From: Arcuatula senhousia
Taxonomy: Eukaryota; Mollusca; Bivalvia; Mytilida; Mytilidae
Direction of reading: 5' to 3'
DNA: 64,000 nt
NCBI GenBank assembly: GCA_963971305.1
Contig: OZ020316.1
Location: 14,836,745 to 14,900,744 of the forward strand
Shown here: piece by piece, positions 36,483-47,784 of the stretch
Layout: each line of letters starts with the position of its first letter
How positions within the stretch are numbered: the stretch's first letter is position 1
Position numbers and translations under genes: made by a program
The notes under the pieces: model-generated
What the model saw: the letters and a program-made list of their open reading frames with translations, nothing else
Told to the model about the DNA's origin: nothing
Databases searched by the model: none

Positions 36483-37630
36483 TGTCTCGCCTGCCGGCAC
36501 CATCGCTAAAATCAACTACCTAAGCTTTCATTTCTTGATATAAACACAAAAAGTGTCAGTATACCTAATAACAGATGCCTAGTTATTATACTATTCAAGC
36601 AATCCATTGTCCACACAAGTATTACAAAAAGTTTTCTGTCTGAAAAAAAAACCTAATTTCACAGAGTCACTGGAGCATAAAAATGGGGTCATGGTCACAT
36701 GGCATGGTGACAGTTGCGTTGTCCATAACCGCAACTGTCTGTTTACCCAATATCAGATGCCTAGCTATTATAACTTTCCAGCAATTCATCTTCCATAAAA
36801 GTCTTACAAAAAAGTTTTTCGGCCTGAAAAAGACCTAAGTTCACAGAGTCACTGGAGCGTGAAAATGGGGTCAGGGTCACACGGCATGGGGACAGTTGCA
36901 TGGACCATAACCTAAACTGTCTGTATACTAAATATCAGATGCCTAGCTAATATACTTTTCAAGCAATTCATCGTCCACAAAAGTCTTACAAAAAAGTTTA
37001 CGGCCTGAAAAAAGACCTAAGTTCACAGAGTCACTGGAGCGTGAAAATGGGGTCAGGGTCAAACGGCATGGTGACAGTTGCGTAGACCATAACCTGAACT
37101 GTCTGTATACCAAATATCAGATGCCTAGCTATTATACTTTTCAAGCAATTCATCGTCCACAAAAGTCTTACAAAAAAGTTTACGGCCTGAAAAAAGACCT
37201 AAGTTCACAGAGTCACTGGAGCGTGAAAATGGGGTCAGGGTCAAACAGCATGGTGACAGTTGCGTAGACCATAACCTGAACTGTCTGTATACCAAATATC
37301 AGATGCCTAGCTATTATACTTTTCAAGCAATTCATCGTCCACAAAAGTCTTACAAAAAAGTTTACGGCCTGAAAAAAGACCTAAGTTCACAGAGTCACTG
37401 GAGCGTGAAAATGGGGTCAGGGTCAAACGGCATGGTGACAGTTGCGTAGACCATAACCTGAACTGTCTGTATACCAAATATCAGATGCCTAGCTATTATA
37501 CTTTTCAAGCAATTCATTGTCCACAAAAGTCTTACAAAAAAGTTTACGCCGCCGCCGTCGCCGCCGCCGCCGTCGCCGGAAAGTAATACCTATGTCTCGC
37601 CTTCCGCGACTATTCGTCGCAGGCGAGACA
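36483..37630. mobile_element. Bivalve-type element with 182-bp tandem core (pearl/Helentron-like)
   Basis: Starts TGTCTCGCCTGCCGG and ends with a hairpin made of TGTCTCGCCT (37592) and its exact inverse AGGCGAGACA (37621-37630), with an inner GCGAC/GTCGC stem. The core is a tandem array of a 182-bp unit; the word cagatgcctag recurs at exactly 182-base steps (36572, 36754, 36936, 37118, 37300, 37482). A GCC/GTC microsatellite (about 37548-37577) joins the array to the tail hairpin. This architecture (unique ends, tandem core, 3' hairpin, no coding) is known for pearl elements in bivalves and for Helentron-associated non-autonomous elements. Confidence 0.75.
36508..37548. repeat. 182-bp tandem repeat array, about 5.5 copies
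   Basis: Later copies are almost identical (words gttcacagagtcactggagc, ggggtcagggtcaaac and aacctgaactgtctgtatac). Copies become more diverged toward the left, where the first one is partial. Confidence 0.95.
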
Positions 37631-37823
37631 AAAACTACTTAAATATAGAAAAACGAAATCCAAATGAAATATAACAATCAATAGTGACCAATAGTGATTT
37701 AGGGTACAAACACGCCTACCTAAGTTAAAAAAAAATAAAACAAAAATTGAAAAAATTGAAGTCATCTGTAGTTTCAGAATGGTCAAAATCTATACCTAAA
37801 TTGTCTAAAATTCGTTAGCTTCC

Positions 37824-37895
37824 GGGGGCTTCGCCCCCTGGTCCCCCACCAGGGCTTTGCCCTGGACCCATAAGGGGGCCTTGAGCGGCCCCCTT
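37824..37895. repeat. Three consecutive perfect GC hairpins
   Basis: GGGGGC-TTC-GCCCCC (37824-37838), CCAGGGC-TTT-GCCCTGG (37849-37865) and AAGGGGGCC-TTGAGC-GGCCCCCTT (37872-37895). They lie just inside the right terminus of the 3.5-kb CAG...CTG element and stand out against AT-rich surroundings. Likely subterminal structure of that element. Confidence 0.9.
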
Positions 37896-38984
37896 AACCC
37901 CCTGCCGACTTGGGAGTACACTTTAATAATACCCTAGCTACGCCACTGTAAACTGTGCCATACATGTGATTCTCCCGCCAGGAGACCAAATCTCACGACT
38001 TTTTGAACCATCTCCCGTCCTCCCGACTTTTTGTGGAATGTCCCACTTTTTCAAAACTTGACTGACAAAATTTCGATTTTATAAACCTTTAAAGTTTTAA
38101 TTGTTTAGTCATAAAGCATCCTGGTGATATAGGTGTTTGTCAATTAGTCAGACGTTAATTTCACTGGTAAAAGTGTTAATTGAAGGTTTATTATTGTAAT
38201 TGACCTGATAATTGTATAAACAGTTGGACATTAATTAATGAAGCCAGGTAAGCATATTTGGCACATGCTACATTGAAATGCAATTTTAAAGAGCGTTGAA
38301 AAATCTCCCGCTTTTGTATCCAATCTCCAGCTTAAAAAAATCAAAATCTCAAGTTTTGTCATGCCAGAACCGTCACATGTATGCTGTGCAATAATCCCAA
38401 GATGAATAAACACAAACCTTCACCTCCTATTTGTCGCCACGATAACTACATTAAAAGTCTACACATTGTAATTGAACTCTGATCACCTAATTATTTAAAC
38501 TGCTTAATGTATTTTGATGAAAATTTGCACAATAGAAGTATCATGGGGATACTTGTTTAAAAAAACAGATAATTTTGTCATATAGTTATATTAAATGGAG
38601 TCTTAAAAAGAGCACCCCCTTCTACTCTGCACAATGGATTTGCATGTAACTTTACACAAGGTATAAAATATTTAGATACCAAATTTCATTTCCTGGGAAA
38701 CTATTGAAATAGTTTTTCTCAAGAGTCTTAATCTGTAGCAGGGGGTATTGTCAGTAAGCTTGCTTACATCTCTAGTTTTCTTAGCCTTTAAAGCAGTTTT
38801 TTAAATGTCTGTTTAGGTAAGCACTTTTGCACTCAACTTCTCAAATACATAATCAATTGTCCTGCCTGTAATTGTCATTCGGTTTGTGCTATGTGTGTTT
38901 ATGTTAGGGTCTAACTCCATTTCGACGCACCTTGCCAATAAAGGGTGGTCAGTTTTAATGGTTGAGGAAACCACCTGGATATTC

Positions 38985-39665
38985 GAACCTTGACGTTGGT
39001 GGTCTTAGCCTTGAGAACAAGTTCTCTTGTATCCTTTAACCTAGGTGTTTACAGTCTTTGCCCAGGGTCCTGGTTGAAAGTTCTCTTGAATCCTTCGAAC
39101 CTTGATGTTGATAGTTTTGATCCAGGGCCCTAGTCTTCTATAATCCTTGAAGTCTTGATCCATGACCCTACTGTTCAAGAATCGTTTCAACTTTAACGTT
39201 GATAGTCTTGATCCACGGCCCTTGTCATTAAAAATCCTTGATGTTGGTGGTCTTAGCCTTGAGACCAACTTCTATGGTATCCTTTAACCTAGGTGTTTGT
39301 AGTCTTGGTCCAGGGTCCTGGTTGAAGGTGCTCTTGAATCCTTGAACCTTGACGTCACGTGATGTGTTTGATATAGACCCCTAGTCTTCCAGAATCATTC
39401 GAACCCTGACGTTGATAGTCTTGATACACGGCCCTAGTCATTAAGAATCCTTCGAACCTTGACGTTGGTAGTCTTGATCCATGACCCTAGTCTTCTAGAA
39501 TCCTTCGAACCTTGACGTTGATAGTCTTGATCCATGACCCTAGTCTTCTAGAATCCTCCGAACCTTGACGTTGATAGTCTTGATCCAGGACCTTAGTCTT
39601 CTAGAATCCTTCGAACCTTGACGTTGATGGTCTTGATCCAGGGCCATAGTCTTCTATAATCCTTC
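38985..39665. repeat. 53-bp minisatellite, left part
   Basis: Unit words gaaccttgacgttgatagtc, ttgatccatgaccctagtc and ttctagaatccttc. The phrase gaaccttgacgtt recurs at 39454, 39507, 39560 and 39613, exactly 53 bases apart. Units toward 39000 are more diverged. The array is interrupted by a LINE and resumes near 42000. Confidence 0.92.
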
Positions 39666-41999
39666 ATCATTTATAGGTGCTACATCCATGAGACATTTAT
39701 GCACCACGCGTGTGTCAAGTGTCTAATTAGTCGTCTCTCTGGGATCTTACTAATCAGCAAAGGTGTTACTGCTGTCTTTCGCCACCTCAGATTTGAGTAG
39801 AATATCTGGGTCTAGAAGGTTCCTATCTCTGATAGTGTTGGGGATGAAGCTGGTTTTAAGTACATCAGTTCTGGCATATGGAATGTATAATTGCTTACTG
39901 TGTCTGTTACGATTTTTCCTATAGTTTGGTCTTACATCATTGGTTGGTATGTTTGCTAGTCCATTCAATCCTTTGTGTAGTAAAATTAGCCGGTTTTCTT
40001 TCCTTCTTTCTTTAAGAGATTTCCAATCTAGTTGTTGCATTAGTTGTGTCATAGAGCCTTCTTCATACTCGTAGTTGTTTAAAACGAATCTGGCCGCCAT
40101 TTTTTGTACCTTTTCTAGTTCATCAGCTAGGTATGTGCAGTTTGGATCCCATACTGTGCTGGCATATTCAAGGATAGGTCTTACTAAGCTCAGGTATGCA
40201 GTTTCTTTTACGTCTTTGTTACAAAAGAACAGGTTTCGTCTGAGCATACCAAGTATTCTGTTGGCTTTTGATGTTACCTCCATTATATGTTTTTCCCATC
40301 GCAAGTCAGATGATATGGTGACACCTAAGTACTTGGTCTTATGTAAGAAGATGAGGTTTATTCCTTTAAGTTTATAATCAAAATCTATATGGTACTTCTT
40401 TTTACGGGTAAGATTCATCATGTTGCACTTGATTGGCCGAAAACGCATACCCCATCTGCGGTCCCAGGCTCCAAGGTTATCAATATCATTTTGTAGTTTA
40501 ATACAATCCTCCATAGTATCTATAGTTCTCTAACAAACACAGTCGTCTACAAAAAGGCGTATCTCTGAATCAATATCTTGATGTATGTCGTTGATGTGAA
40601 GACACCACAGGACCCAAGACTGTCCCCTATGGGACTCCTGACTCAACTGTTGACCATTCTGATTTTGTTCCATTTACAACTACTCGTTGTTTTCTGTAAC
40701 ATAGAAATGCATCTATCCATCTGAGTGTTCTTCCACTGATGCCATAAGCATTTAATTTTGATTTTAGCAGTTCGTGTGGGACGGTGTCAAATGCTTTTTC
40801 AAAGTCTAGAATAAATATATCTGTTTGTTTTCCATTGTCAGTATTCTTTGCCCAGTCGTGTATCACTGTGCAAAGTTGGGTCTCACAGCTGTGGTGTTTA
40901 CGGAATGCATGTTGTCTCGGAGTGATGATGTTGTATTTATCCAGATGTCCATTGATGTTGGAGCACACTACATGTTCAAGCAGCTTGCAAAAAATGCAAG
41001 TGAGAGATACTGGACGATAGTTTGCTGGAATGGATCGATCAGTTTTTTTATAAAGAGGGCATATGTTTGCAGTTGTCCATTCTTCAGGGATGTTACCGGT
41101 ATCAATTGACTGCTGAAATAAGTGTCTTATGGTTGGCGCTAATTCCGATGCGAATTCCTTTAACACTCTTTGGCTTATCTCATCAGGGCCACATGCTTTT
41201 GATGTGTTGAGACCAGATAGTAATTTACATACTCCTTCTACTTTTACTTCTATATCGGGCATGTTCGGGTATTGCTGTTTTAGTAGTGGTACTTCATCTG
41301 TCGGTTTTCTTTTGGTGAAAACACAACTGAATTGTTCGTTAAGTGCTTCTGCCTTCCCATGATCATCCTCTGCAATTTGACCATTTTTCATCTTTGATGG
41401 TGGTATACTCTGGGAATCTTTTTTCTGGGCTGAGATATATTTCCAGAAAGGTTTGCTGTTCTCTCTGATGTTGCCTATCATAGTTTCTACATAGCTGTTA
41501 TGCGACTTGGCTATCTCTTTCTTGATCTTGTTACGTAGTTGTAGCCACCTTTCTTTCAATCGTTTACACCCAGTTTCCTTTGCCCTTTTATGAAGCTTAT
41601 TTCTTTTCCTTATCATACTTCTAATAGATTGGTTTACCCACGGTAATGATTTTTTAGACCGGCTTGTTTTTGGGGGTATGTTTTGATCGACTGATTTTAG
41701 TATGAAGTCCTTGATCATGTTCCAATTCTCTTTGATTGTTCTGTTATTTTGGTTTCCATTAAAGTACCTGTCTCTGTTGAAGTCTTTAGTTTCATTTTTT
41801 ATCTTGTCGTAATTTCCTTTGTTGTACATATAATATTTCCTCTTAGCACATTTTGCTGGTTTCATGTATACTGATAAGGTACATGCTACTATTTCGTGAT
41901 CATGGATTTGCCCTGGTAGAGTTGTTAGTATTAGGTCTAATATGTTTTCCTCGCGTGTAGGAAAGTCAATCATCTGTTCCATGTGGAAATCATTCAGAA
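39666..41999 (-). mobile_element. 5'-truncated non-LTR retrotransposon (CR1/Jockey-like), minus strand
   Basis: About 2.3 kb inserted in the 53-bp minisatellite. On the minus strand the sequence begins inside the endonuclease domain (DFPTREENILDLILT, then DHEIVACT) and runs through the RT to a short 3' tail. Loss of the 5' end is the normal result of target-primed reverse transcription. Confidence 0.88.
39750..41982 (-). pseudogene. LINE endonuclease/RT pseudogene
   Basis: Reading from 41982 downward: tail of the endonuclease, basic linker, NTSKACGPDEIS and ANYRPVSLTCIFCKLLEHVV (RT motifs 1-2), RQHAFRKHHSCETQL, FILDFEKAFDTVPH (RT motif A), GVP at motif B. The frame then breaks: a TAG replaces the codon after GVP, a frameshift follows within the next ~30 bases, the catalytic box reads FVDD, and a second stop follows it. 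A long frame (40514 to 39750) continues with KTKYLGVTISSDLRWEKHI and YASTVWDPNC, the standard C-terminal thumb. Recently dead but otherwise well preserved. Confidence 0.88.
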
Positions 42000-42415
42000 G
42001 TCTTGATCCATGACCCTACTCTTCAAGAGTCTTTTCAACTTTAACGTTGATTATCTAGATCCACGGCCCTAGTCCTTAAGAATCCTTCGAACCTTAACGT
42101 TGGTAGTCTTGATCCACGGCCCTAGTCATTAAGAATCCTTCGAACCTTGACGTTGATGGTCTTGATCCAGGGTCCTAGTCTTTTAGAGTCCTTGGAACCT
42201 TGATGTTGATGGTCTTGATCCAAGGACCTGGTCTTCGAGAATTTTTTCAACTTTTACGTTGATAGTCTTGATCCACGGCACTAGTCATTAAGAATCCTTC
42301 GAACATTGCTGTTGATGGTCTCGATCCATAGCCCTAGTCTTCTAATATCCTTCGAACCTTGACATTGATGGTCTTTATCCAGGGCCCTAGTCTTCTAGAA
42401 ATCTGCAAACCTTGG
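42000..42415. repeat. 53-bp minisatellite, right part
   Basis: Continuation of the same 53-bp unit beyond the LINE (words aatccttcgaacctt, ttgatccacggccctagtc). About eight diverged units. Confidence 0.9.
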
Positions 42416-42429
42416 TTCACTAGAGGGAT

Positions 42430-44128
42430 GCAATAAAGAAACAAAACCACCTACCAATAAGGATATCAAGTACGGTGATACTTTAGAATAAAGAAACGAA
42501 ACCCACTACAATGAGGAAATCAAGTACTATGGTATTAAGTGTAGAAGGATGCAATAATGAAACAAAACTCACTACCAATGCAGATATCAATTTCGGTGAT
42601 ACTTTAGTACAGAGGGATGCAATAAAGAAACAAAGCCTACTACCCATGAGGACATCAAGTACGGCGATACTTTAGTACAGAGGGATGCAATAATGAAACA
42701 AAACCCACTACCTACGAGGACATCAAGTACGGTGATACTTTAGTACAGAGGGATGCAATAAAGAAACAAAACCCACTACCAATGAGAATATCAAGTACAG
42801 TGATACTTTAGTACAGACGGATGCAATAAAGACACAAAACCCACTACCAATGAAGAAATCAAGTACAGAGGGATGCAATAAAGACATAAAACCCACTACC
42901 AATGAGGACATCATGTAAGATGATACTTTAGTACAAAGGGATACAATACTGAAACAAAACCCACTACAAAGGAGGACATTAAGTTCGGTGACACTTTAGT
43001 ATAGAGGGATACAATAAAAAAAAGAAAACCAACAAAAGAAACAAAGCCCACTACCAATTAAGACATCAAGTACAGTGATACGGAATTACGGAGGGATGCA
43101 ATAAAGAAACAAAACCAACAACCAATGAGAACATCAAGTACTACAGAGGGATGCAATAAAGAAACAAAACCCATTACAAATGAGGACATCAAGTGCTATG
43201 ATAATTTAGTACAAAGGGTTGCAATAAAGAAACCGATCCTTCTACAAATCAAGATATATACTCTCTCAAAAAAGTTACGCAACAGTGGAAAATTTCCCTA
43301 TATGTTTTAAGTAAACTAACCTTATTATGAATTGATATTGCCAAGCCGTTTTTCAATCATTTTTTATGAAATAAAAACCAAGAAAAAGACAAACAAGTGA
43401 AGTTTATTTCTTATGATTTGTGCAAAATCCTAGCTGTTACGGTTTTTGATAGAACACGAGTAGAACACAACCAATGTTTTTCCACGGAAAATGTTGGTTG
43501 ATTTAAACGGAATGTTGACGCATAAAATTAACAGTTGATTTATACTTGTGATATTTTCAAAACCGGTGAAGAAACGATTTTTCTAAAATCATGAAAATAA
43601 ATTTCAATCATTTCTCGTTCTCTTGGTTTTTATTTCATTAAAATCGGTTAAGAAATGGCTTTGCAATACAAAAATAAACTTCGATAGGTTTATTTAAAAT
43701 ATATAGGGAAATTTTGTATTGTTGCGTAACTTTTTTGAGTGAGTATAGTACAGTGATACTTTAGTACAGAGGATGCAATAAAGACACAAAACCAACTACC
43801 AATGAGGACATCATGTACGGTGATACTTTAGTACAGAGGGATGCAATAAAGAAACAAAACCCATTACAAATGAGGACATCGAGTACTATGATAATTTAGT
43901 ACATAGGGTTGCAAAAAAGAAACAGATCCTTCTACAAATCAAGATAAAGTACGGTGGTACGGTAGTACAGAGGGATGCAATAAAGACACAAAACCAACTA
44001 CCAATGAGGACATCATGTACGGTGATACTTTAGTACAGAGGGATGCAATAAAGAAACAAAACCAACTACAAATGAGGATATCAAGTACGATAGTACCTTA
44101 ATACAGAGGGATGAAATCAAGAAACAAA
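42430..44128. repeat. 68-bp minisatellite, left part
   Basis: Unit words tacagagggatgcaataaag, aaacaaaacccactacc, aatgaggacatcaagtacgg and tgatactttag. agagggatgc recurs at 42611, 42679 and 42747, exactly 68 bases apart. The array is interrupted by a MITE (43259-43745) and ends at a LINE insertion; it resumes at 49906. Confidence 0.93.
43259..43745. mobile_element. Palindromic Tc1/mariner-type MITE, TA target site
   Basis: Ends TACTCTCTCAAAAAAGTTAC and the inverse (GTAACTTTTTTGAGTGAGTA) are paired, flanked by TA on both sides. Beyond the ends, the arms keep pairing imperfectly for about 120 bases (ccctatatgttttaa, gaaataaaaaccaag). 487 bp, non-coding. An uninterrupted sister copy of the target (tctacaaatcaagata) sits at 43931-43946. 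Confidence 0.9.
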
Positions 44129-44289
44129 TTGTATTTTTTTAAAATGTTGGTTAAACCAGGTTTTATCACAAAAAATCCTCAGAAACAAATGGAAAATCCT
44201 TAAATACATGCAAGGCACAAAAAGCAATCCACCAATGAACAACATCTACATCACAAATAAAACAAACGAAGATATTGAACACTTCTTCT

Positions 44290-44854
44290 TAACTTAAATC
44301 CATCAAAAGCTGCAGGCCCAGACCAAATTAAACCTAGAGTCCTTAATGAACTTGCAGAATATATTTCATCAATACTCACATTCATTTTCACTAAATTACT
44401 TGATACTGGCGAAACGCACACGTCTCATCTATATACAAAAAGGGTTCCAAATATAATCCGGAAAACTACAGACCAATATCACTCACTTGCATCTGTTGCA
44501 AAATTCTTGAACATATTGTCGTCAGCTCAATCATGAATCATGCAGACAAACACAAAATTCTTTACCCTTTACAACATGGTTTTCGAAAAATAGATCCTGT
44601 GAAACTCAACTTTTGGAATTTATTGACGACATTACTAAAAATCTTGACAACTCTACACGTCAAACTGATGTTTTAATTATGGATTTTTCTAAAGCATTTG
44701 ACAAAGTTAGTCACAATCTGCTCATTCATAAATTACACCATTATGGTATCCAAGGAAAAACAAACACTTGGATTCAAACATTCTCAAAAACCGCACACAG
44801 GCAGTCATACTAGAAGGGGAGGCATCTGGGTATGTATCAGTAGAGTCAGGAGTC
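44290..44854 (+). pseudogene. LINE RT pseudogene, upstream half
   Basis: LNPSKAAGPDQIKPRVLNEL, YRPISLTC (other frame), SCETQLLEFIDDITKNLDN and VLIMDFSKAFDKVSHNLLIH (RT motif A) appear in successive frames, so at least two frameshifts are present. The segment stops at the GV of the GVPxG motif, exactly where the LTR element was inserted. Confidence 0.8.
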
Positions 44855-45944
44855 TGTAATGACGATATTGTTAGCAAAAAAAAAAAGTAAAAATAGAAAG
44901 TTTGAATTATAAAATAATATATAATCAGTTTAATAAGAAAGTTGATTAAATAAGTAAAAGGTAATGAAAAGGTTAATATAAAATAAAGGTTTATTATAAT
45001 TTTAAGTTTAGAAGTTTAAATTGAGAAATAAAAATAAATGTCACACAAAAATTAAATAAGATTATAGAATAGAATTAAAGATAAAAAGAAATCAAGCCAT
45101 AAGTGTTATTTTCCATTAAAAGATTAATTTGGCATGTTTGAGATTGTGCAATTTATGTAATCCCTTCTGGTAAGATAAAAAGGCGACAAAAGGATATCAA
45201 GACAAAATTAACTCTATTGTACTTTATAATTAAACAGTCTAGAAAGATTCATTGGTCAAATAAATTATATGTTTTAATAAGAAAAACAAATTAACCAATC
45301 AAAATACATATCTGGTAAGGTCTTAGTCCCAAACTACCACGTGGGACGGGACTACACGGTCCCAATCCAAAAGGTCACTTCACTTTTGGATTGCGGAAAA
45401 TAAAGATCTTAAACCATATTTCTTTTATTTACCAGGTGTGTATCTTTGATAACTATTTTGATAAAGAAACTTTATTTTAAACTTAGTTAAAAAACTTTGA
45501 TTATTTTATAAAGTATTTTAAAAACAGTGTGAATAATTGAAAATGATAAATTTAGTATGTAAAAATAATAATTATTAAAACGAGACATGATGCATTATCT
45601 GTACACTTTGTATATTTGTTTTATTTGACTTCACTTTTGGATTGCGGAAAATAAAGATCTTAAACCATATTTCTTTTATTTACCAGGGCCACGCCTCGAA
45701 AGAACCGCCACTGCAATCCCCGCAGTTCTCCTTGTGTGTCCTTATGTTCATTCAAGATGTAGTTCTCATAAGAAGCTAGTGTTAAACCCATTTTATTGGA
45801 AAATGGACTTACGCAAAGCAGTTTAGAAATGTAGTTCGAATAATAAAAACATTTTCCTTTCGTTTTGGAGGGAAAGGGGAGACAGCATAATGACACGACG
45901 TCTCTCCCCCCTTTATCTCCAGAACAACAATTACCTTCATCACA
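44855..45944 (+). repeat. 5' LTR, 1,090 bp
   Basis: TG...CA termini. Contains a ~60-bp internal direct duplication (acttcacttttggattgcgg, then aaaataaagatcttaaacc and tttatttaccagg) at about 45375 and 45629; each copy carries an AATAAA. Also contains a CACGTG next to inverted GGGAC/GTCCC words (45340-45365), a possible promoter or regulatory core. Confidence 0.92.
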
Positions 45945-47784
45945 GATGGCGGAGACGGAGGAGAAGATCTCGGAACCATCGCCAAGAAGCCAAGCGAATT
46001 TAAGATTCCCCACATATCGATGAAATGTGAAATTTCAAATTTTGGACATAACCGACTTATATTTACGTGAAATGAAACAATTGCTATTTGGACTTCACAA
46101 AATATATTTGGAACAAGTAAGAAAAAAGCCGAATCGGTGAGCGAACTCTCTGACGAAAATTCTTGAGGACAAACTTTTGCAGAAAAGTTATTTCCGGGCT
46201 GTTATTGGAAAATGGACCAATATATTCAAATATTCAAATGGACTTCATGTTTTTAAAAAAAATATTTGGACTTTAAAGTGAAATTTATTTGTATATATGT
46301 TATTGTTGTTTGATTTTTGTACAGATGTATCATTGTCTCAATTTTCGTAAGTAACGCTTTAGCTCCATTTTCTGAAAATAAGTTAAAAACGCTAAATATA
46401 TAATAAATCTGTCGATTTCATTTAAAGAAGGAATTTTAACATTAATCTGAGTTGAAAGTTTTTAAAGTAAATAAGGGTTATAATACAATAATAAGAAATG
46501 ATCATATTCAAAACAAAAATCACTAAGTTTCTAGCATAAATCAATAGTTTGCCAAACTTAAACTATATCAAATCAATTCTATGAAAACATTAAGGAACAT
46601 GATAGATAGATAAATCCCCAAAATGAAAATATTGCTAATTAAAACAATCTAAAACATCGAAATATGTAAACATAAAAAAAAAATAAAATAAAACGAACCT
46701 GCAAAAGTGTATGAATAAGGTGTTGTTCAAATTCCTTAAACTTGAGAGCAGATTTTGACTTGACGAAGTTATTTAAATTTGCATTGATTCTTTTGTTTTA
46801 AGAGAGAACTGGTAACGGAAGTTACAATCCTTCAACTTCACTTGATTGTAATGTAGAAATTTTGTTATATTCATTAAATAAATGAGGTCGATAAATTGAA
46901 TAGCCAATGAGCTAAAATAAATTGAGTAGCCGATGAGCTAAAATAATCAATAGCCGATGAGCTAAAATGGATCCAAATAAGCAGATAACTTTTACAGGAT
47001 CAAATTAGGTTTAGTTTAGACAAATCTAGATACCTGAAAAGATGAAGCTGTGATTAAAGTATAGATTTGATATAAAGAAAAATGAAGAAGAAATGTAAAG
47101 GAATAAATAGTGCACTATATAAGTTATGTGTTGCAGTTTAGTCAGCTTTGTTTTCTTAAAGCGATTACTATAATTATTGAGAAAAGTTTGAGATATAAAT
47201 TTCCCTTTAAAAGATAAGAAATTTGATTAAACCATAAGAATTTTTTTGAGGTCTTGAAGAAATGGCCATCTCAAGATTTTTATTATAAAAATTAGTGCTA
47301 AGTGTGGAGATGCATCCCACACAAACCGTGGTGTAATAAAAATAAAATAGTCTTTTAAAGATTAATTTGTGATCAAATAAGATGCTTAATAAGTAATCAA
47401 ATGCTTTAGAAACTATACATTGTCTGTAAAACTTGCCGAGCACATTAACAAAAGAAAAAAAGTAAGAAAATGAAGATATGATAAACGGAGGAATTGCTCC
47501 AAAAATGCGGCACGGGCGAACATTGCACTCGGGCGTGGCCCAAAGATGAGGGTGACACGTAACCGTATGTTCGTTCGGAGATCGTATAATGATGATACAT
47601 ACAAATGAAATGAATATTCCATATTTAACTACATTTACTTGAATGTTGCAGAGTTGAATAAGTCATAACCAACTAAAGTCATAAAATATAACATCTTAGC
47701 GTGGCAGTTTGCCGGCTTTAAAAGAATATAGGAGAGTAAAATTGTGCAAATTGCAGGAGCAATTTTAAATAAACTACGGGGATA
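45945..47784 (+). other. Interior of the LTR retrotransposon, non-coding
   Basis: Starts gaTGGCGGAGACGG (candidate primer site). A 26-codon frame begins at 45946 (MAETEEKISEPSPRSQ...) and stops, perhaps a gag leader relic. Around 46880-46970 a ~27-bp unit (gccgatgagctaaaat) is repeated three times. No retroviral-type enzyme motif was found in any frame. Confidence 0.75.

Larger units (their letters stand above)
34447..37948. mobile_element. 3.5-kb CAG...CTG DNA transposon relic with nested insertions
   Basis: The left end CAGGGGCGTAGCTAAG and the right end CTAGCTACGCCACTG are inverted copies; pairing resumes at TTGTACTCC and its inverse GGAGTACAC. TAAAC lies directly outside both ends (34442-34446 and 37949-37953), a 5-bp target duplication. 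Inside, in order: a transposase-like N-terminal fragment, a reverse-transcriptase fragment, a long palindrome, a 182-bp-repeat element, and three GC-rich hairpins near the right end. The ends suggest a hAT-like family. Confidence 0.75.

Noticed and set aside
36607..36798. Frame across the 182-bp repeats
   Set aside because: Lies in tandem repeats; stops at equivalent positions in other units, no conservation.
42723..42914. Repetitive minus-strand frame across the 68-bp array
   Set aside because: Open only because the 68-bp unit lacks stops in that frame over a short span; repeated peptide words mirror the DNA repeat.
45660..46013. Minus-strand open frame of 117 codons, repeated at 48588-48947
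   Set aside because: It lies in the LTRs and is duplicated only because the LTRs are; no family signature, and the two copies diverge exactly at the LTR ends.
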